The position numbers and the translations under genes are program-made. Below are positions 42,171 to 54,388 of a DNA stretch of 64,000 bases, piece after piece (within the stretch, counting starts at the first letter, position 1; the number at the start of each line of letters is the position of its first letter). The stretch is from Amyloporia xantha (taxonomy: Eukaryota > Basidiomycota > Agaricomycetes > Polyporales > Adustoporiaceae). Location: assembly GCA_036971615.1 (NCBI GenBank), contig JAYKKR010000004.1, forward strand, positions 2,356,001 to 2,420,000. The letters are read 5' to 3'. The notes under the pieces were generated by a model. That model saw nothing but the letters and a program-made list of their open reading frames with translations. It had not been told where the DNA came from and ran no database searches.

Positions 42171-42526
42171 TGTCAGAGCCACAGACGAAAGGTGGGCTCA
42201 ATCAATTGATGCTCAAGTATACAGACAGCTAGAGTCCGAGTTGAGCAACTGTATATTGAGCTAATATACCTAACCACTCACCTAGAGTCCGAGTTGAGCA
42301 ACTGGGGAAGCCAGGATGCAACGGACTCTGAGGTGGTGCGCTTTGGGAACAAACAACAATCAACACAGAAGTGGCAACTACTCTAGGGGTGTAGGTAAAG
42401 AATGGATTCTATCATAGGTGCAGAAGGAGATAGGAATAAAATGAATAGACAGAAAGATAGCTATAGATGTAAGGAGTCCATAGAAATAGTTTTCAAGAAG
42501 AGAGGTGAAGAAGTACTCGTTTGACA
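42171..42526. repeat. Solo LTR (356 bp) inside copia copy 2
   Basis: TGTCAGAGCC ... GTTTGACA, with TTTTG on both sides (42166-42170, 42527-42531). Contains a 22-bp direct repeat (AGAGTCCGAGTTGAGCAACT, twice). Unrelated to the other LTRs in the window. Confidence 0.85.
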
Positions 42527-42918
42527 TTTTGTGGATTGCCTTAGGCACTCGCCCAGATATAGCCTATGCAGTTAATCGCCTTTCCCAATATTCTGCTAAG
42601 CCTACAATGCAACATTATTAGTGTCTCCTAAGTTCGGTCCTGAACCGAGGTCCAAACCCCGAACCGGTGAACTGGACCTGCGGTTCAGGTCCGGTCCACG
42701 TTCGGTCCGGCCGCTGGCCGCCACGTTCAGTCCGCGGTTCTGGGCGTGCAGCGCATTGCCCGAACGCGGCGCGAACCCGTCCAAACCGCGAACCTGGAGA
42801 AGAGATTTGATCGAGCTGATCGAGATCAATCTTCGCCGTTTTTGCCCAATTTTTGTTCACGCAGGTCTGCGCCCTCGCTCTCTCTGTGACTAGATGCCTC
42901 AGTTCGATCGCTGTCAGC

Positions 42919-43062
42919 ATGGATGGCCGACCCAAGGACACCGCCGCCATGGTCTGGTACCACTACAAAGGCGAGGAACGGCCACTGGACACGGCACCTG
43001 GACACGCTTCCAAAGAAGCTGATGCTCCCGCAGCATTGACAGGGGAAATCTCCTTCCAGTAA
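42919..43062 (+). pseudogene. Coding-like island 1 in the hAT element
   Basis: ATG 42919 opens 47 codons with W-Y-H-Y-K and acidic residues before GTAAGT at 43061. Could be the remnant of an N-terminal BED-type region of a transposase or a captured host exon; it is too short to decide. Confidence 0.3.
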
Positions 43063-43148
43063 GTGCGCACACCCATTCGCGTTTCTTCTCATGCTCCTAA
43101 CATCTACATGCTAGCACCACTACTCAAGAGAAAAACCTCCGCATTGCG

Positions 43149-45178
43149 CATCAGGAAAAACACTTTTTCCCTGAGACACTCTGAGATATATGAGATTTGT
43201 CAGGTTGTCTCAGGTAGTCCCAGAGCATCCCAGGTCATCTTTGATTGCTCTGAGTTGCTCTGAGATATTCAATAATTTCAGAGCATCCCAGGCTATCCTT
43301 TATGTCTTTGAGGTGCTTTAGAATTTGGAAGATTATATTCAAGCTGTGATTGGACAGTCTGACATGTATATAAATCAGTTTAAGTTTATAATACTTGGTA
43401 AATTGCTGATATTTCTTAGCTCTATCTTCCTGTATTGATTGAGTCACATTGATAAGATAGAAAACAATTAATGACTTTATTAGTTCCATTTATGATATCT
43501 ATGTTCACTTCTTTCTATGATATTCTACAGTATGCTCTTGTACTAGCACTGTGATTTATAGGCTACATTGAGGAAAATTCAATAATGATCACATCATGAT
43601 TTGATTTCTTATTGAGGTAGAGAGGTGGATGAGTGTCAGTGTTCTTGTATGCTTTAAAATAGAGTTGTCAATATTAGATTATTGAATAGACAAATACTTA
43701 TTCTCCAACTTGATTGAGAACTTTGCTTTGAGATGCTAGTGACATTATAAAATTATTCAAGTCTTCTCAGAGAAGTTTAGAGATAGCTTGGGTTGCTATT
43801 GTACAACACTCGGAGCCAATTAGTATATCAGTCATTCCAGCTCTCAATTAGGGTAAGTTATTCCTATATTTCTGAAGAGAATATTTTAATTCAGCAATAA
43901 AAATGACCTAAGAAGAGTGTAGGCCACTAATAGTAAGTGTGATGATAGCTATGCAAAAATGCTTGAGAATGAGACATTAAAGTAGAAGGCAGACAGATAT
44001 TAGAGTGAAAATGCCAATCTGAGTGAAGAAGGTCATTATTACCTTAATTGGTATACAGGCTGTCGCGACAGCCTGTACTGTTTGGATGTTTGGCCAATGT
44101 TTGGCTTTTATTTGGCCCATGTTTGACACGTCACAAAGCAACATGCGCGTTCTCTCCTTGTACCATCACCATCGTCTAAGTTAGCTCCTGCCTCTCCTCT
44201 GTGTACATCTCTAACTTGTGCCTATACTTTCTACATTCTGATATACTCTTATTGAGACTACAGCTGGCCCTTCTGTCTGTTCTCTGGTGTCTCTATGTGA
44301 CTTCTGTTGTTCCTTTTGAATGCTGGTGAGTTCACTGTCTCCAACAGGCTTGGCTTATACTTGGTGGACAATGGTTTATCTGGAGGCTTGTGAGACATGA
44401 TTTATGTGAGTCTGTAGATCACCTGCAAATTCTGTTCTCTCTGTCAGATAACCTCCACTGCTACAGTTGTAAAACTAGTGTCCAATCTGTTCTACCATTG
44501 TTATCAAAGTGAGTGTATTGTCCTGCTGGGTATACTAATGACATGTCATCCTAGACTGTATTTAGACCTCCAGCACTGTCTGGGAATTTAAGGTGAGTTC
44601 ATGCCACATCACACATACTGTCATCTTTTCATAAATTGGACAGTATCTAGACTTCTGCTCTTCATTCCAGATATGTACTAGGAGTCATGAATTTTGATGG
44701 TATGTTTTTTGCAGATGCAGAAATAATGTATCAACTGACAGAAGTCTTCATAGTTATTTTATTCTCCTTCAGTTTTATAGACTGTATATATGATATGGTT
44801 ACAGTGAGTATTTGTATACTATTTGACAGACATCAACTTACTATCCCTATTGATAGTTGCTTTCTGTAGTATTAGAATAATATACATTTGTTTTGATTTA
44901 TAAATATATCTCATTTATTATGAAATAATCTGAGTGATTCTGTGTAATTCTGAGACAATCTAAGAGCAATACATATATCTTTGAGTGTGCTTTCAGAGTA
45001 ATTCAGATATACTCTGGAGGAACTCTGAGATGCTCTCAGAGATTTGACCTAGAAGGAGTTTGTCTGAGGGCTACCTGGGACACTCTGAGCACTCTGAGCA
45101 CTCTGAGTGCTCTGAGTGCTCTAGGATGCTCTAGGACAGTCCTAGAGTGTCCTAGTACCAAATATGTTTTTCCTGATG
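43149..45178. mobile_element. CATCAGG-family transposon (E2, 2030 bp) nested in the hAT element
   Basis: CATCAGGAAAAACAC ... GTTTTTCCTGATG, flanked by CG on each side (43147-43148, 45179-45180). Ends carry CTCTGAG repeats. The interior has repeated donor/acceptor-like pairs (for example near 44340, 44515, 44593) and no long ORF. Confidence 0.9.
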
Positions 45179-45790
45179 CGCGTCGCCGGGATGCGCGTTC
45201 ACCACCTCATCTCACGCTGCACATCCATTGCCCGTGAGCATTGATCTGATAGAGGGCTCCGCCTTGCGTGCGAATCCGACAGGTGCGGGGCTCAAACGCA
45301 CAGTGCCTGCAGCCCGTGATGTGAGTGCAGACGAAGGTGTGTCACGCGTAAAGCAACACCAATGCTGACGTTTTTGAACTGGTCTCTCCCCACAGGAGTG
45401 TCAACCTCCAGCGGGCCAGTGAGGCCGGCAGATGCAGCGCCCAAACACTCAGTGTCCGACGTCCGCAATGCCAACACGGATAGTGAGTCAGACGGCAAGC
45501 CGAAGGTGAAGCGCAATTGGAACGTGACACTGGTGATGCTCGCAGGGCCCACCCTGCTACACTCGAACAATCGCGCGCTGACATCGCGCTCGATCCGGCG
45601 CAACCGTGCACTGCTGGCATCGGCCAAGCTGCTCACTGTGTGGCGGGTGTTCTCGCACCTCGCGACACAGTGGCGGCGCATGCGCCCATCGTCGTGCATT
45701 GTGCTCATTGAGCAGCTGCAGCTAATTCAGCACAGGCTCCGTGTCATCCTTGCCGGGCAGCTGTTCTGCAAACTGTGGCTGGGGTGATCA
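45179..45790 (+). pseudogene. Coding-like island 2 in the hAT element
   Basis: GC-rich stretch with a 141-codon open frame (45362-45787), basic and Leu-rich. It resumes the pre-insertion sequence after E2. No transposase motif recognised; a degenerate remnant is likely. Confidence 0.3.
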
Positions 45791-46263
45791 GCCATTGAAT
45801 CAAGCAGGTGGAATTGTGGTAAGTTACCTTCCTATTCATCACACTCTCCCCACTGACAATCATGTGCCATGGTGTGTGAGCAGACAAATGGATGTGACAA
45901 GGCATGTCTGTTCATCCAACATGGGATGTAGATGGCTGAGGGGCTCTGGCTGGACATCTGCTTGTATATTCAGTTTGTTTTCATGGATGATAAGTATGTT
46001 TATCTAAGTACTAGGTATTATCATATTGTGGATCTGTACAGTAGACAAGTACAAAATGAACAAAATTTGGAAAATTTGGAAAATTAGAGGTTCAGGTGGT
46101 TCGAACCAGTTATGAACCTGAACTGAACCTGCCGAACCGGTTCAGCAGGTTCAGTTCAGGTTCAGGTTCAGGTTCGGGCATATGCATGCAGGTTCAGTTC
46201 GGGGTTCGGCCAAAATACCTGCCGAACCGAACTGAACTGAACTTAGGAGACGCTAAACATTAT

Positions 46264-46737
46264 AAAGCAGCACAATATATTCTTCGTTATTTGAACGGCT
46301 CACGTTCACTTCGGCTTTGCTACAAAGGCAGCGGATTATCTGGACTCATAGGTTATTCTGACTCTGATTGGGCTGAGAACAAGGACGATAGGCATTCAAC
46401 TAGTGGCTTTGTCTTCTTCATGGCAGATGCTGCTATTTCATGGGTCTTGCAGTGACAAAAGACTGTCACTCTGTCTTCAACAGAAGCAGAGTACATGGCA
46501 TTGTCCAACTCTTGTCAACAATTAGCCTGGCTTCGGACTCTTCAGTCTGAGATTGGTTTTAAGCCGCAAAATGCCACACCTTTATGCATTGATAATAATG
46601 GTAGCATTTTTCTTGCGGTTAATCCAGCTCATGACAGAAGAACCAAGCACATTGATATTCGGTACCACTTTTGCAGAGAGTTCATTGAAAACGGTCATGT
46701 TGATCTTTTCTTTGTACCTACTGCTGAGCAAAGGGCC
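46264..46737 (+). pseudogene. Copia copy 2 RNase H segment
   Basis: Collinear with copy 1 from H-Y-K-A-A-Q to the A-E-Q-R-A position. A TGA (46453-46455) replaces a codon just before the S-T-E-A-E-Y motif, and the end is cut by the TIR element at 46738. Confidence 0.85.
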
Positions 46738-47504
46738 ATCAGCAAAAGTGCAGATTCCAGATCTACGCTGGCTAGGTTTATAATCACGCGGGGGGTATGT
46801 CACACCCAGGTAAACTCAGATAAGGGAATACAAACTGTACCCAGCCTTGTACAGGTAGACATGGTAGTAACAGCACGATGTACGTATATATTGTCCGCTA
46901 ATACAGATGCCAGAATGGCAAGGAGAATACCATTTCAGGCATCCTCGAATATGAGCAACACACACACAGCAGAATATATACATCAGCACCATAGATATAT
47001 TGAACTAAATGACACGCGTCCCTATACACTCCTCCGAGACGCAATAGGTAGAGAGGTGTCCATACTTAAGTCAGCGCTAGCAGTACGAGGCGAAAGGAAA
47101 TCCATGGATATGCATAGCATGGCGTATTTTTTGAGCAGTAAACGATCCTCGCTATGCGACGCCCGGGCCCGTTCAGAGTAATCTGGTGGAGGCGGCAGGG
47201 TGATCCTGTCGGCTGTGTCAGGTCCTGCAGCACAGAAGGCCCGAGGTTGCGTCCGATAGATAAAGTATTAATCATATATGAATACAGACAGCCCGTGCCG
47301 GATAGGAACTATAGCGTGTAACCGAGCGGCGAGCAGAGGAGGCAAGACTTCAAGCTTCAGAGGTGAAGACAGGCCACTGGTGGCACGTCCACAGACGGCG
47401 GCGGCGCTTGTAACTCAGATTCGATGTCCGATATAAAAGACGCCCGCCTGCTCAACATCGCATCTTATCAACGTTCCACTATCTGATCTCCCAGCTGCGA
47501 CCGT

Positions 47505-47796
47505 GGCGGAGAGCTTCAAAAACGTCGTTGTATGCAAACCTGAAAACGACGGATGTAGTGAGACTAACTGTGAGTTTTCATATGTATATATGCTATTTTG
47601 TAAGCACACCGTATATTGTTTACCGCATATATGCGGTATTTTACCTCCCCCCTTTTAGCGTCTACATTTATGATGCGTCTGCGAGTTTAGTACATACCCA
47701 GAAGAGGATCAAGGGTGCGCTGCGAGCCCAAGGCGATGGATGTCTGATCGCGGAAATTCATGACGTAACAAGCGTCTCTCAAGGATGCAGCATCTG
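47505..47796 (+). CDS. Small candidate two-exon ORF inside the third TIR element
   Basis: A first patch (about 47505-47570) ends at GTGAGT, and a second opens after TTTTAG at 47658 and encodes 46 codons to TGA 47796. The second exon is mixed alpha/beta-like. The two frames do not join perfectly (one base off), so the model is uncertain. A TATA-like sequence lies about 70 bp upstream. Confidence 0.25.
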
Positions 47797-47799
47797 ACC

Positions 47800-48720
47800 T
47801 GGTGCGAGACTTTCATAGTAGCTCTCTCGTGGTCTCATCAGTATCCTATTTTTTGTTATCAAGTGACAGGGAATTCGACAATGAGACATTCTATTATCCC
47901 ATTGTGCCGCCTTTCGAGAATTATAATGTTGCGGACAAACAATACCATTGTGTGGTAGGATAAGTGAGTGTTGAAATCGTCATAGTGTCGTGTTGATGAA
48001 TATGAAGTAGCATGGACGCTGCGGATGTGTCGGCATAAGTGATGATGGGTGAGTCTTCCATAGTACTGTGGCTCATGCTCTGATATATATCAGGTCTTAT
48101 CATGGCGATGTGCGTGTGCGTGGACGTGCATATGATGCGGACATCTTGCAAGCTGAAGGGGCGCCCATTGATTCTTGCTCAGCTCTCTGGTTGTCTACGC
48201 CCTGATGATTCTGTGCTCTGGGGACTCGTGCAAAGGACTCTGCGGCTCTTGAATGTTTGTCTGGTTGGTTTCATTGCTCGGCCATAGGCTTGTATCGGAA
48301 CTACTCGGACTCTTGTGGTTCACTCAGGCAGATCGTGGGCAAGTTTTTGAAAGGTACCCGAATTGTGATTCCGTGATTGTGAACGCTGTGTGCTGTATGA
48401 CTGCTGTGTATTACTTTTAGAGAGAAATTTTTATATGCATTTATTTATTTCCATATATATCACAAAGCTATGATTTGTACACGGCGCGCCAGTACGGGCA
48501 ATTGACCAACAGTCATTGCCCCGAGCCAACAGGCAATGCCTGATGCGGCGTGCGGGTTGCGCAGGTTAGTACACGCAATATATTAGACCTCCGGACCTTG
48601 CGGTAATTGTCCAGACTCGATGGGACATTGCCCAGACTTGCCCGGGCTGTTAGGAAAGTTGTAGTTCTCTGGAGCTGCCAGATATCGCGGGGCAACCTTG
48701 ACACCAGTCCGTCGGAGGTT
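47800..48720. other. Rest of the third TIR element, no gene
   Basis: Short ORFs only. At 48500-48740 the motifs GGCAATG and CATTGCC recur in inverted orientation (subterminal repeats). I see nothing else. Confidence 0.35.
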
Positions 48721-48884
48721 GTCCCGAATGTTGGGCGTTGATATTGTCAGTTCTGCGCAGATCTCGAGTCTGCACTTTTGCTGATGGCCAATATCCTTAC
48801 TAAGAATTTATCTTTCTCTATTCATGAGAAATTTGTACATAGTCTTGGACTAGAGTAGTTAGCGACTATCTAGTTGAGTGGGAG

Positions 48885-49188
48885 TGTTGAATGATCAGTT
48901 TCCAACTGTAGTAGTCGCACTTCCATACTTGGTAGTCAGTACTTACTCATTTCTATGATGTTCTATGATGTTCCATAGTATGTTCTTGTCTTACTTCATA
49001 GGCTCCACTTTCTTACTAAGAAATCTCCACTATGATTTCATTATGACTTCATATCTTACTCAGATATTCTATAGGTTTCTAGATATGATTACTAAGGTGC
49101 CTTTCATGCATATATATAAGCCAGGCCTTACAGCCCACTAGAATACAAGACGGACTAGCCTCCTCTCCTCTATAGTCTGCGCTCGACA
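48885..49188 (+). repeat. Copia copy 2 3' LTR
   Basis: 304 bp, same length as the copy-1 LTRs with about a dozen differences. The outer end reads GACA instead of AACA. Preceded by the polypurine tract GAGTGGGAG. Confidence 0.9.
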
Positions 49189-49230
49189 GATATGATCTGA
49201 GAGAGCCCAGAGATGAGAAGCGAGCGGACA

Positions 49231-51917
49231 CATCAGGAAAAACCCTATTGGTCCCAGGCTGCTCTAAGAGCATCCTAGAGTATCTGGGAGACCTCAGAGC
49301 ATTCAGACTACTCAGAGTAGCCAGAGTGCTCTCAGACTACGTCGACATGAGATTTATTTCTCAGGTTAACCCAGAGTGACCTCAGAGTTCTCTGAGAGCA
49401 CTCTGACATGAGCCTGAGTGGTCTTTTGTCGTCTCTCAAACTTCTTGTTTATTTGTATTCAAGCACTCTTAAAGTCATATTATTTGTAATGAGAAACAGC
49501 CATATATTCATAGATAATATACACAAAAAGAATCTAGTACTAGCAGCCATAATAGCGACCTGCAGTGAGGCATACAAATAATAACTGTCAGAAAATCCTA
49601 ATAGCATGTTCAGTATACACCAATAAGAAAAGTAGAGCTAAGACGTACACAAGATTGACAGAGATAATCTGCTCATTTTGGACAAAATGTAAGGGAATCT
49701 GATAAATGGATTCAGACAGAAGCGAACGACTTACATGACATAACTGTAATCAGAATCACAATTCACCATTGCCCATGTCTGTAGATACAGTCATGAATTT
49801 AGTCCAGCTAAGATATGGAGAAGCAAATGGACGACTTACAGGCCAGGAGTATTCTCACTGATATACATAACTCACCAATAATTGCAAGTCGTAAGGAAAC
49901 ATAGATTCACACTGAGTACATGCTATATCTGAAATATATTGGGCATGTCAGCCTGCAAGAGCAAGACAAATAGAACTTACATTGTTTCACTGTCATACGA
50001 CAACAGCCAACAGTCAACAGCCAACATTCATAGATGGTTATTTCAATGCTGATATTACCAGTGGATAGAAAGAGTGTCAGTTATTCATAAATTCAAATGG
50101 AAGAAAGAAGATATGGACTTACCTGTGTCTGCAATAACCAACTTACGACCCATGCGCTCTGCCAGCGCATCATCATATCCTGAGACAGAACCAGTCAGAG
50201 TCCAAGAAATACAGCAACAAGCTACATGTACACCAGAGAGCAGAAGAACAGTGGATATGAAAGCTGAAGCAAACAGAAATAGTGAAGTGGCAAGGAAGGA
50301 GACGAAGCAGAGTGGTTGTTGAGGAAGAAGAGACGCAACGACCATGACTGCTTAATTTGGTCAGAGTTTGACGTGGCAGACTGACACCTGTTTTGGGAAC
50401 CCAGGTTTAGGGTTAGCAGAGACTTGGGCGCATTTGCCCTACAAGTTCTCCTCAGCTGTTCCTCCTAGCTGCTACTGCTTGATATCTATTAACTGTACTA
50501 TCTTGGATCTAAAATACTGTGACTAGGGACTCTATCTTAGTACCTGTGGCTTTGGGGTTTGTCTAGTTCACTGGGACTTGACTGAGCTTAGACGGTTGTT
50601 CTGTCCCTGCTCTGCACTATCTGGTAACTCATGTGAGTCCTCCTTCTCTCTTCCTTATTCTCCACTCTTGGAGAAGAGTCTCAGGGCTGTCCCATCCTAT
50701 TCTGTGAAGGTATGAAGGAGTTCTGGGAGATATTGAAGGGTCTTGGATGGAATGGGCGCTTTTTTGCGATTTTGATTGGGAGATATCTAGGGATCCAATG
50801 TGAGTTATCCTTTCGCTTTTACACCATTCTATTCGCATTGTCAAGCCCTTCCAGACGAGCCCTTGCTCATCCAAATCTGTCCACTCCTTCCTCCTCTATT
50901 TCTCTTTTTCATCAAAAACCTCATCTTGTCCATATCTCAGGAACCCATGGACGGTTTTCTTTGATTGTTGGATAGAATGAAAGCCCTAATTGCAGGCTTT
51001 CAGACGATATATACATTGGTGGGTCCGCATCCAGTGGTTTTCGTTCTATGGTCGCATGTTGAACGACCTCCTCCTCATGCTCCCATTCCTCATGTGCGTC
51101 CTTCTCTATCTATTCCTGCACTGATATATCACATTATTCAACTATCTAACACTCCTTTACCTCCCCATTTATCTAGTTACAGTCTCTTTCATTGGCAAGA
51201 GTCCAGATTCTCAATTCTGAGATGTGTCTTACTCTGTTTGACCTTTGACCTTTGACCTCTGACTTTTGACTGTTAACCGTCAGTGAAAGGAAGACCTTGT
51301 GGATGTATGGAGTGAATATGAATGAAGGAGAGGAGATGACTGTAGCTGCACAGAGGTGAGTACACGTATTATATCCCTACTTTTGCTCCTTTCTGATACA
51401 AGTATGCTCTTTCTTCTTTCTCTCACCACTATATTCCTGCTATTCAGCAGCTCTTTGTGCTAATTCTGTATGAATGTACATTTCTTATTTCAGTACTCCA
51501 TTTTAGCCAGTACGACAGATCGCCTTCACATGTATTTAACTTAAATCATTCTAATAAAACCTATAAAGTGAATAGAATGATAGTAAGTAGTAGGATACTA
51601 TAGCTATTTCATAGCCAGTAGAAAATATAGCTCAAATAATGCATATCAGAGATGCCAGCAATTTATTATGCAAACAAGTGAGAAAACAATCTATTTGCAT
51701 ATTATACTGTTCAGAAATAATGTATTATAGCTTTATAAATATACTACTGTCTCACAAAGAAACACAAGCTAGCCTAGGATGCTCTGAGAAATCTAAAATA
51801 TCTCAGAGAAACTCAGGTTTACCTGAGATGCTCTGAGATAACCTGAGCTACTCTGGGAAACCTCATATATCTCAGAGCACCCTAGGTTACCTCAGAGAAA
51901 AAGTGTTTTTCCTGATG
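49231..51917 (-). mobile_element. CATCAGG-family transposon (E3, 2687 bp), most complete copy
   Basis: CATCAGGAAAAACCC at the left and GTGTTTTTCCTGATG at the right, CA on each side. Reverse-oriented homologue of E1. The minus strand carries an 85-codon ATG frame (50085-50345) that begins identically to the matching part of E1, hydrophobic like a signal or membrane segment, ending in a TCTCAG acceptor and a 57-nt microexon before GTAAGT. No transposase recognised. Confidence 0.9.
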
Positions 51918-52480
51918 CACGAGAGGACACAGACACCGACACTGACACCTAAGGCTCACAAGAAGTCACGGAAGCAAGCAAGCTATATTCGAAGGAGGCC
52001 GTCATGGATCGCGCTGGCCGAGTATGTACGTATCTGTACTACGGCGCTTAGCATGCGAACATCTACTCTAACAATTTGTGTGCAGACGGCTACATGAGTG
52101 GACGGCGACAGACGAGAGGAGGGGAGAGCGCGCGTGACCGGACAGTGGCAGGGTTGCGAGGGGTGCTGAAGCTCAGACCGAGTGAGTAGGCGGGTGCGAG
52201 AACGTATGACGATGCGCCGGGAGCGTACTTGAACTCCCTCAGTAGTACGCCAGAGACGACGGGCGCGGTCCACGGGTGAGTGTGGATGTGCCAAGAAGCA
52301 GTGGGAGCAGCTTTCTCGAGCCGTGAAAGTGTACCCCCCGCCATGCCGGACGCGAACGCTCGCCCGCACGAGTGCGCTATGGACAGCAAGCGCGCTGTTA
52401 CAAGTCGATAGGATCCAGAACGACGAGGGTCGAGACACGGCCCCCGTCAGCCTGTCCAAGTCCGGATCCGGATTCCACAG
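51918..52480. other. Unassigned GC-rich segment
   Basis: Flanks E3. Possible exon pair on the plus strand (a GTATGT...GTGCAG intron near 52022-52084) but frames soon close. It resembles host sequence; no gene can be supported. Confidence 0.3.
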
Positions 52481-52504
52481 CTTGACTCATATTTATTATT
52501 GCCG

Positions 52505-52960
52505 TCCAGGGACACTACCCATGGAATAGCGTCCCAGGATGCTATTCCGCGGGTTCATCATATCTTCTTTGTCATCAATCAAAGACAAATTATCCCTGAA
52601 TAGGGTTCCTGTTCCTTGGGTTTTGCTGTCTTTATGTAAATTAGTGGTGCGTGTTCATGGAATAGCGTCCTTGAATGCTATTCCATGGTTTCCACTCATC
52701 TTTGTTATCGATACTCAATGGTTCCTAACCATGGAATAGCATCTGTGAACACTATTCCACCATTTCATCATGTCTTTGTCTTTGCCTGTCAATGCCATTA
52801 CATCACGGAATAGCATTCAAGGACACTATTCCGTGGTTTCTGCTCACTTTGCCTATGTACATTTAAGGTCCGTAACTTTTTGTCACTTGTCAATTCATGT
52901 CAGTCGAAGGTGCATATTTATGGAATAGCATTTCTGGTCGCTATTCCATGGTACACCACT
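52505..52960. repeat. Third hairpin array (copy of 22520-22925)
   Basis: Hairpins at about 52521, 52655, 52730, 52805 and 52918. From 52690 nearly identical to 22660-22980. The small gene J is not present in this copy. Confidence 0.75.
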
Positions 52961-53019
52961 TAAGATCCCTAGGAAAACCCTAGATTTACCCCAACCCATT
53001 TAGAAAAACTCCCTATAAT

Positions 53020-53670
53020 ACTTACGGAATATAACAACGGTTAGCTCACCCTTACCTTCATATACTCCAATACTCACTTACTTATAAATCACTCCTATAC
53101 ACTTACTACCTTTACCTCAATTACTATTACATTCCTTATAATATCTAATCTTACCCCCAATACGCACTCTACCCATATTATTCACCAATACTCTCTCAAA
53201 TATCCAACTCATCTATACTATATATTCTACCTCCACTTTACTTCTTATTATTCCTCCTGACTCACCTTCATATTACTTTCTATGCACTCCAATACTCACT
53301 TATAACTCACTCAATCTTTATCTTATTATCTTATATCACCCAATACTTCCACTCACCCACCCTCACTCCAACCAATATCTTTATTCAATCTTACCAACAT
53401 ATCCAATATTCTCTCCAACTACTTCAATACACACTCACTTATCATATTACTTTAAATCCAAAACTCTCAACTATATTCTCTGTCTTTCTCCTCATTATTC
53501 TCTCAATCACCCACTCTGATCAGAAATACTCACTCTTTTTCACTCCTTCAATTCATTATCTTCACTTTACTCTGTCTCACTATCTCCCCTTACTATCCAC
53601 CACTCTCACTCATTTTCTTATTGTCACAATATCTTCTCAATCATATTTCACTCAAATACATCCAAGTCTG
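53020..53670. other. Strongly G-depleted tract
   Basis: Over about 640 bp the plus strand is almost only A, C and T, with short motifs like ACTCACTTA and CTATAC recurring irregularly. No long ORF in a plausible composition. It starts where the hairpin-array repeat ends. Confidence 0.7.
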
Positions 53671-54388
53671 TCTTGTCTCTCAAACCTGCCATGTATCTTG
53701 AACCACCTCATTCACTTTCTGACATTTCATCTCATTTATTATCACTACTATGGTCACCTTCTGTCTGCCTCACATCCATCTCACCAAGTATGAATCATAT
53801 TTGTGCACCATATTGTAATATATCCTCTATCGATAACTCCAGTGGCCTTCAATTCACAGTACTCACTTATTAGCCTGCAACATTATTCTAAATGTCAAGT
53901 GGGCTAGTCCCTTTGCAAGTTGCATATCCAGTCTATGTGCATATGATAATATGACTTCCGTATATTGAACCAAGCTTGACAGACAGCAGGTATTCATATC
54001 AAGTAAGAAGGTTGGAGTTCAATGCTGGCTTTAATCCCAATCATATATGACACTTTATATTTGAATGCTTCAATCAAGTTGACATTGTTGAAGGCAAGCT
54101 TATGATGATATTTGCTCCCTTTATTCAGACATGCCATATTACTTTCACTTATTGAAGGAAGCCTTATAGACGGAAGGTATTCATGTTGAGTAAAACTATT
54201 GGAGTTTGATTCAATACAAAATATAATAAGCTAATAAACATTTCAATGTCTGGCTTTAATCACAATATATAGTAATTGAATGCCTCCATTGACATAAGAA
54301 AGTAAAAGAAAACAAGTGGATATTATTGCAGACAAACTGTTTACAAATATTAAAGTTTTCATGCACCTATGAATACGAGCCCGTTCAG
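53671..54388. other. AT-rich segment, no gene
   Basis: Contains diverged direct repeats of a 90-bp stretch (around TTGGAGTT(C/T)(A/G)AT and CTGGCTTTAATC, near 54010-54050 and 54185-54265). No coding potential. Confidence 0.4.

Larger units (their letters stand above)
42619..46255. mobile_element. hAT-like element (3637 bp) with 8-bp duplication
   Basis: TIRs TAGTGTCTCCTAAGTTC and TAGCGTCTCCTAAGTTC, flanked by AACATTAT on both sides (42611-42618, 46256-46263). TAGNG termini and 8-bp duplications are the hAT hallmark. Subterminal blocks are packed with GGTTC/GAACC motifs. The interior has two GC-rich coding-like islands split by a CATCAGG element. No intact transposase. Confidence 0.85.
46738..48785. 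mobile_element. Third TIR element (2048 bp), ends ATCAGCAAAAGTGCAGA
   Basis: TIRs of about 25 bp (ATCAGCAAAAGTGCAGA, then a shared AGATCT-like block) flanked by GGCC on both sides (46734-46737, 48786-48789). The empty sequence in copia copy 1 confirms a 4-bp duplication. A TATA-like GATATAAAAG at about 47436 precedes a small candidate gene. Superfamily not identified. Confidence 0.7.
41002..49188 (+). mobile_element. Copia copy 2, 5'-truncated and shattered by insertions
   Basis: Pieces 41002-42170, 42532-42618, 46264-46737 and 48790-49188 are collinear with copia copy 1 from the Pro-rich linker to the 3' LTR. Missing: 5' LTR, gag, protease, integrase core. Interrupted by a solo LTR, a hAT-like element and a third TIR element, each with its own target duplication. 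Confidence 0.9.

Noticed and set aside
46798..47640. A further LTR beginning TGTCACACCC inside the third TIR element
   Set aside because: I could not find a matching CA end with a 5-bp duplication or any second copy.
51983..52459. 158-codon reverse ORF
   Set aside because: Arg/Ser/His-rich, no domain, no start context; likely antisense of an unresolved GC-rich host segment.
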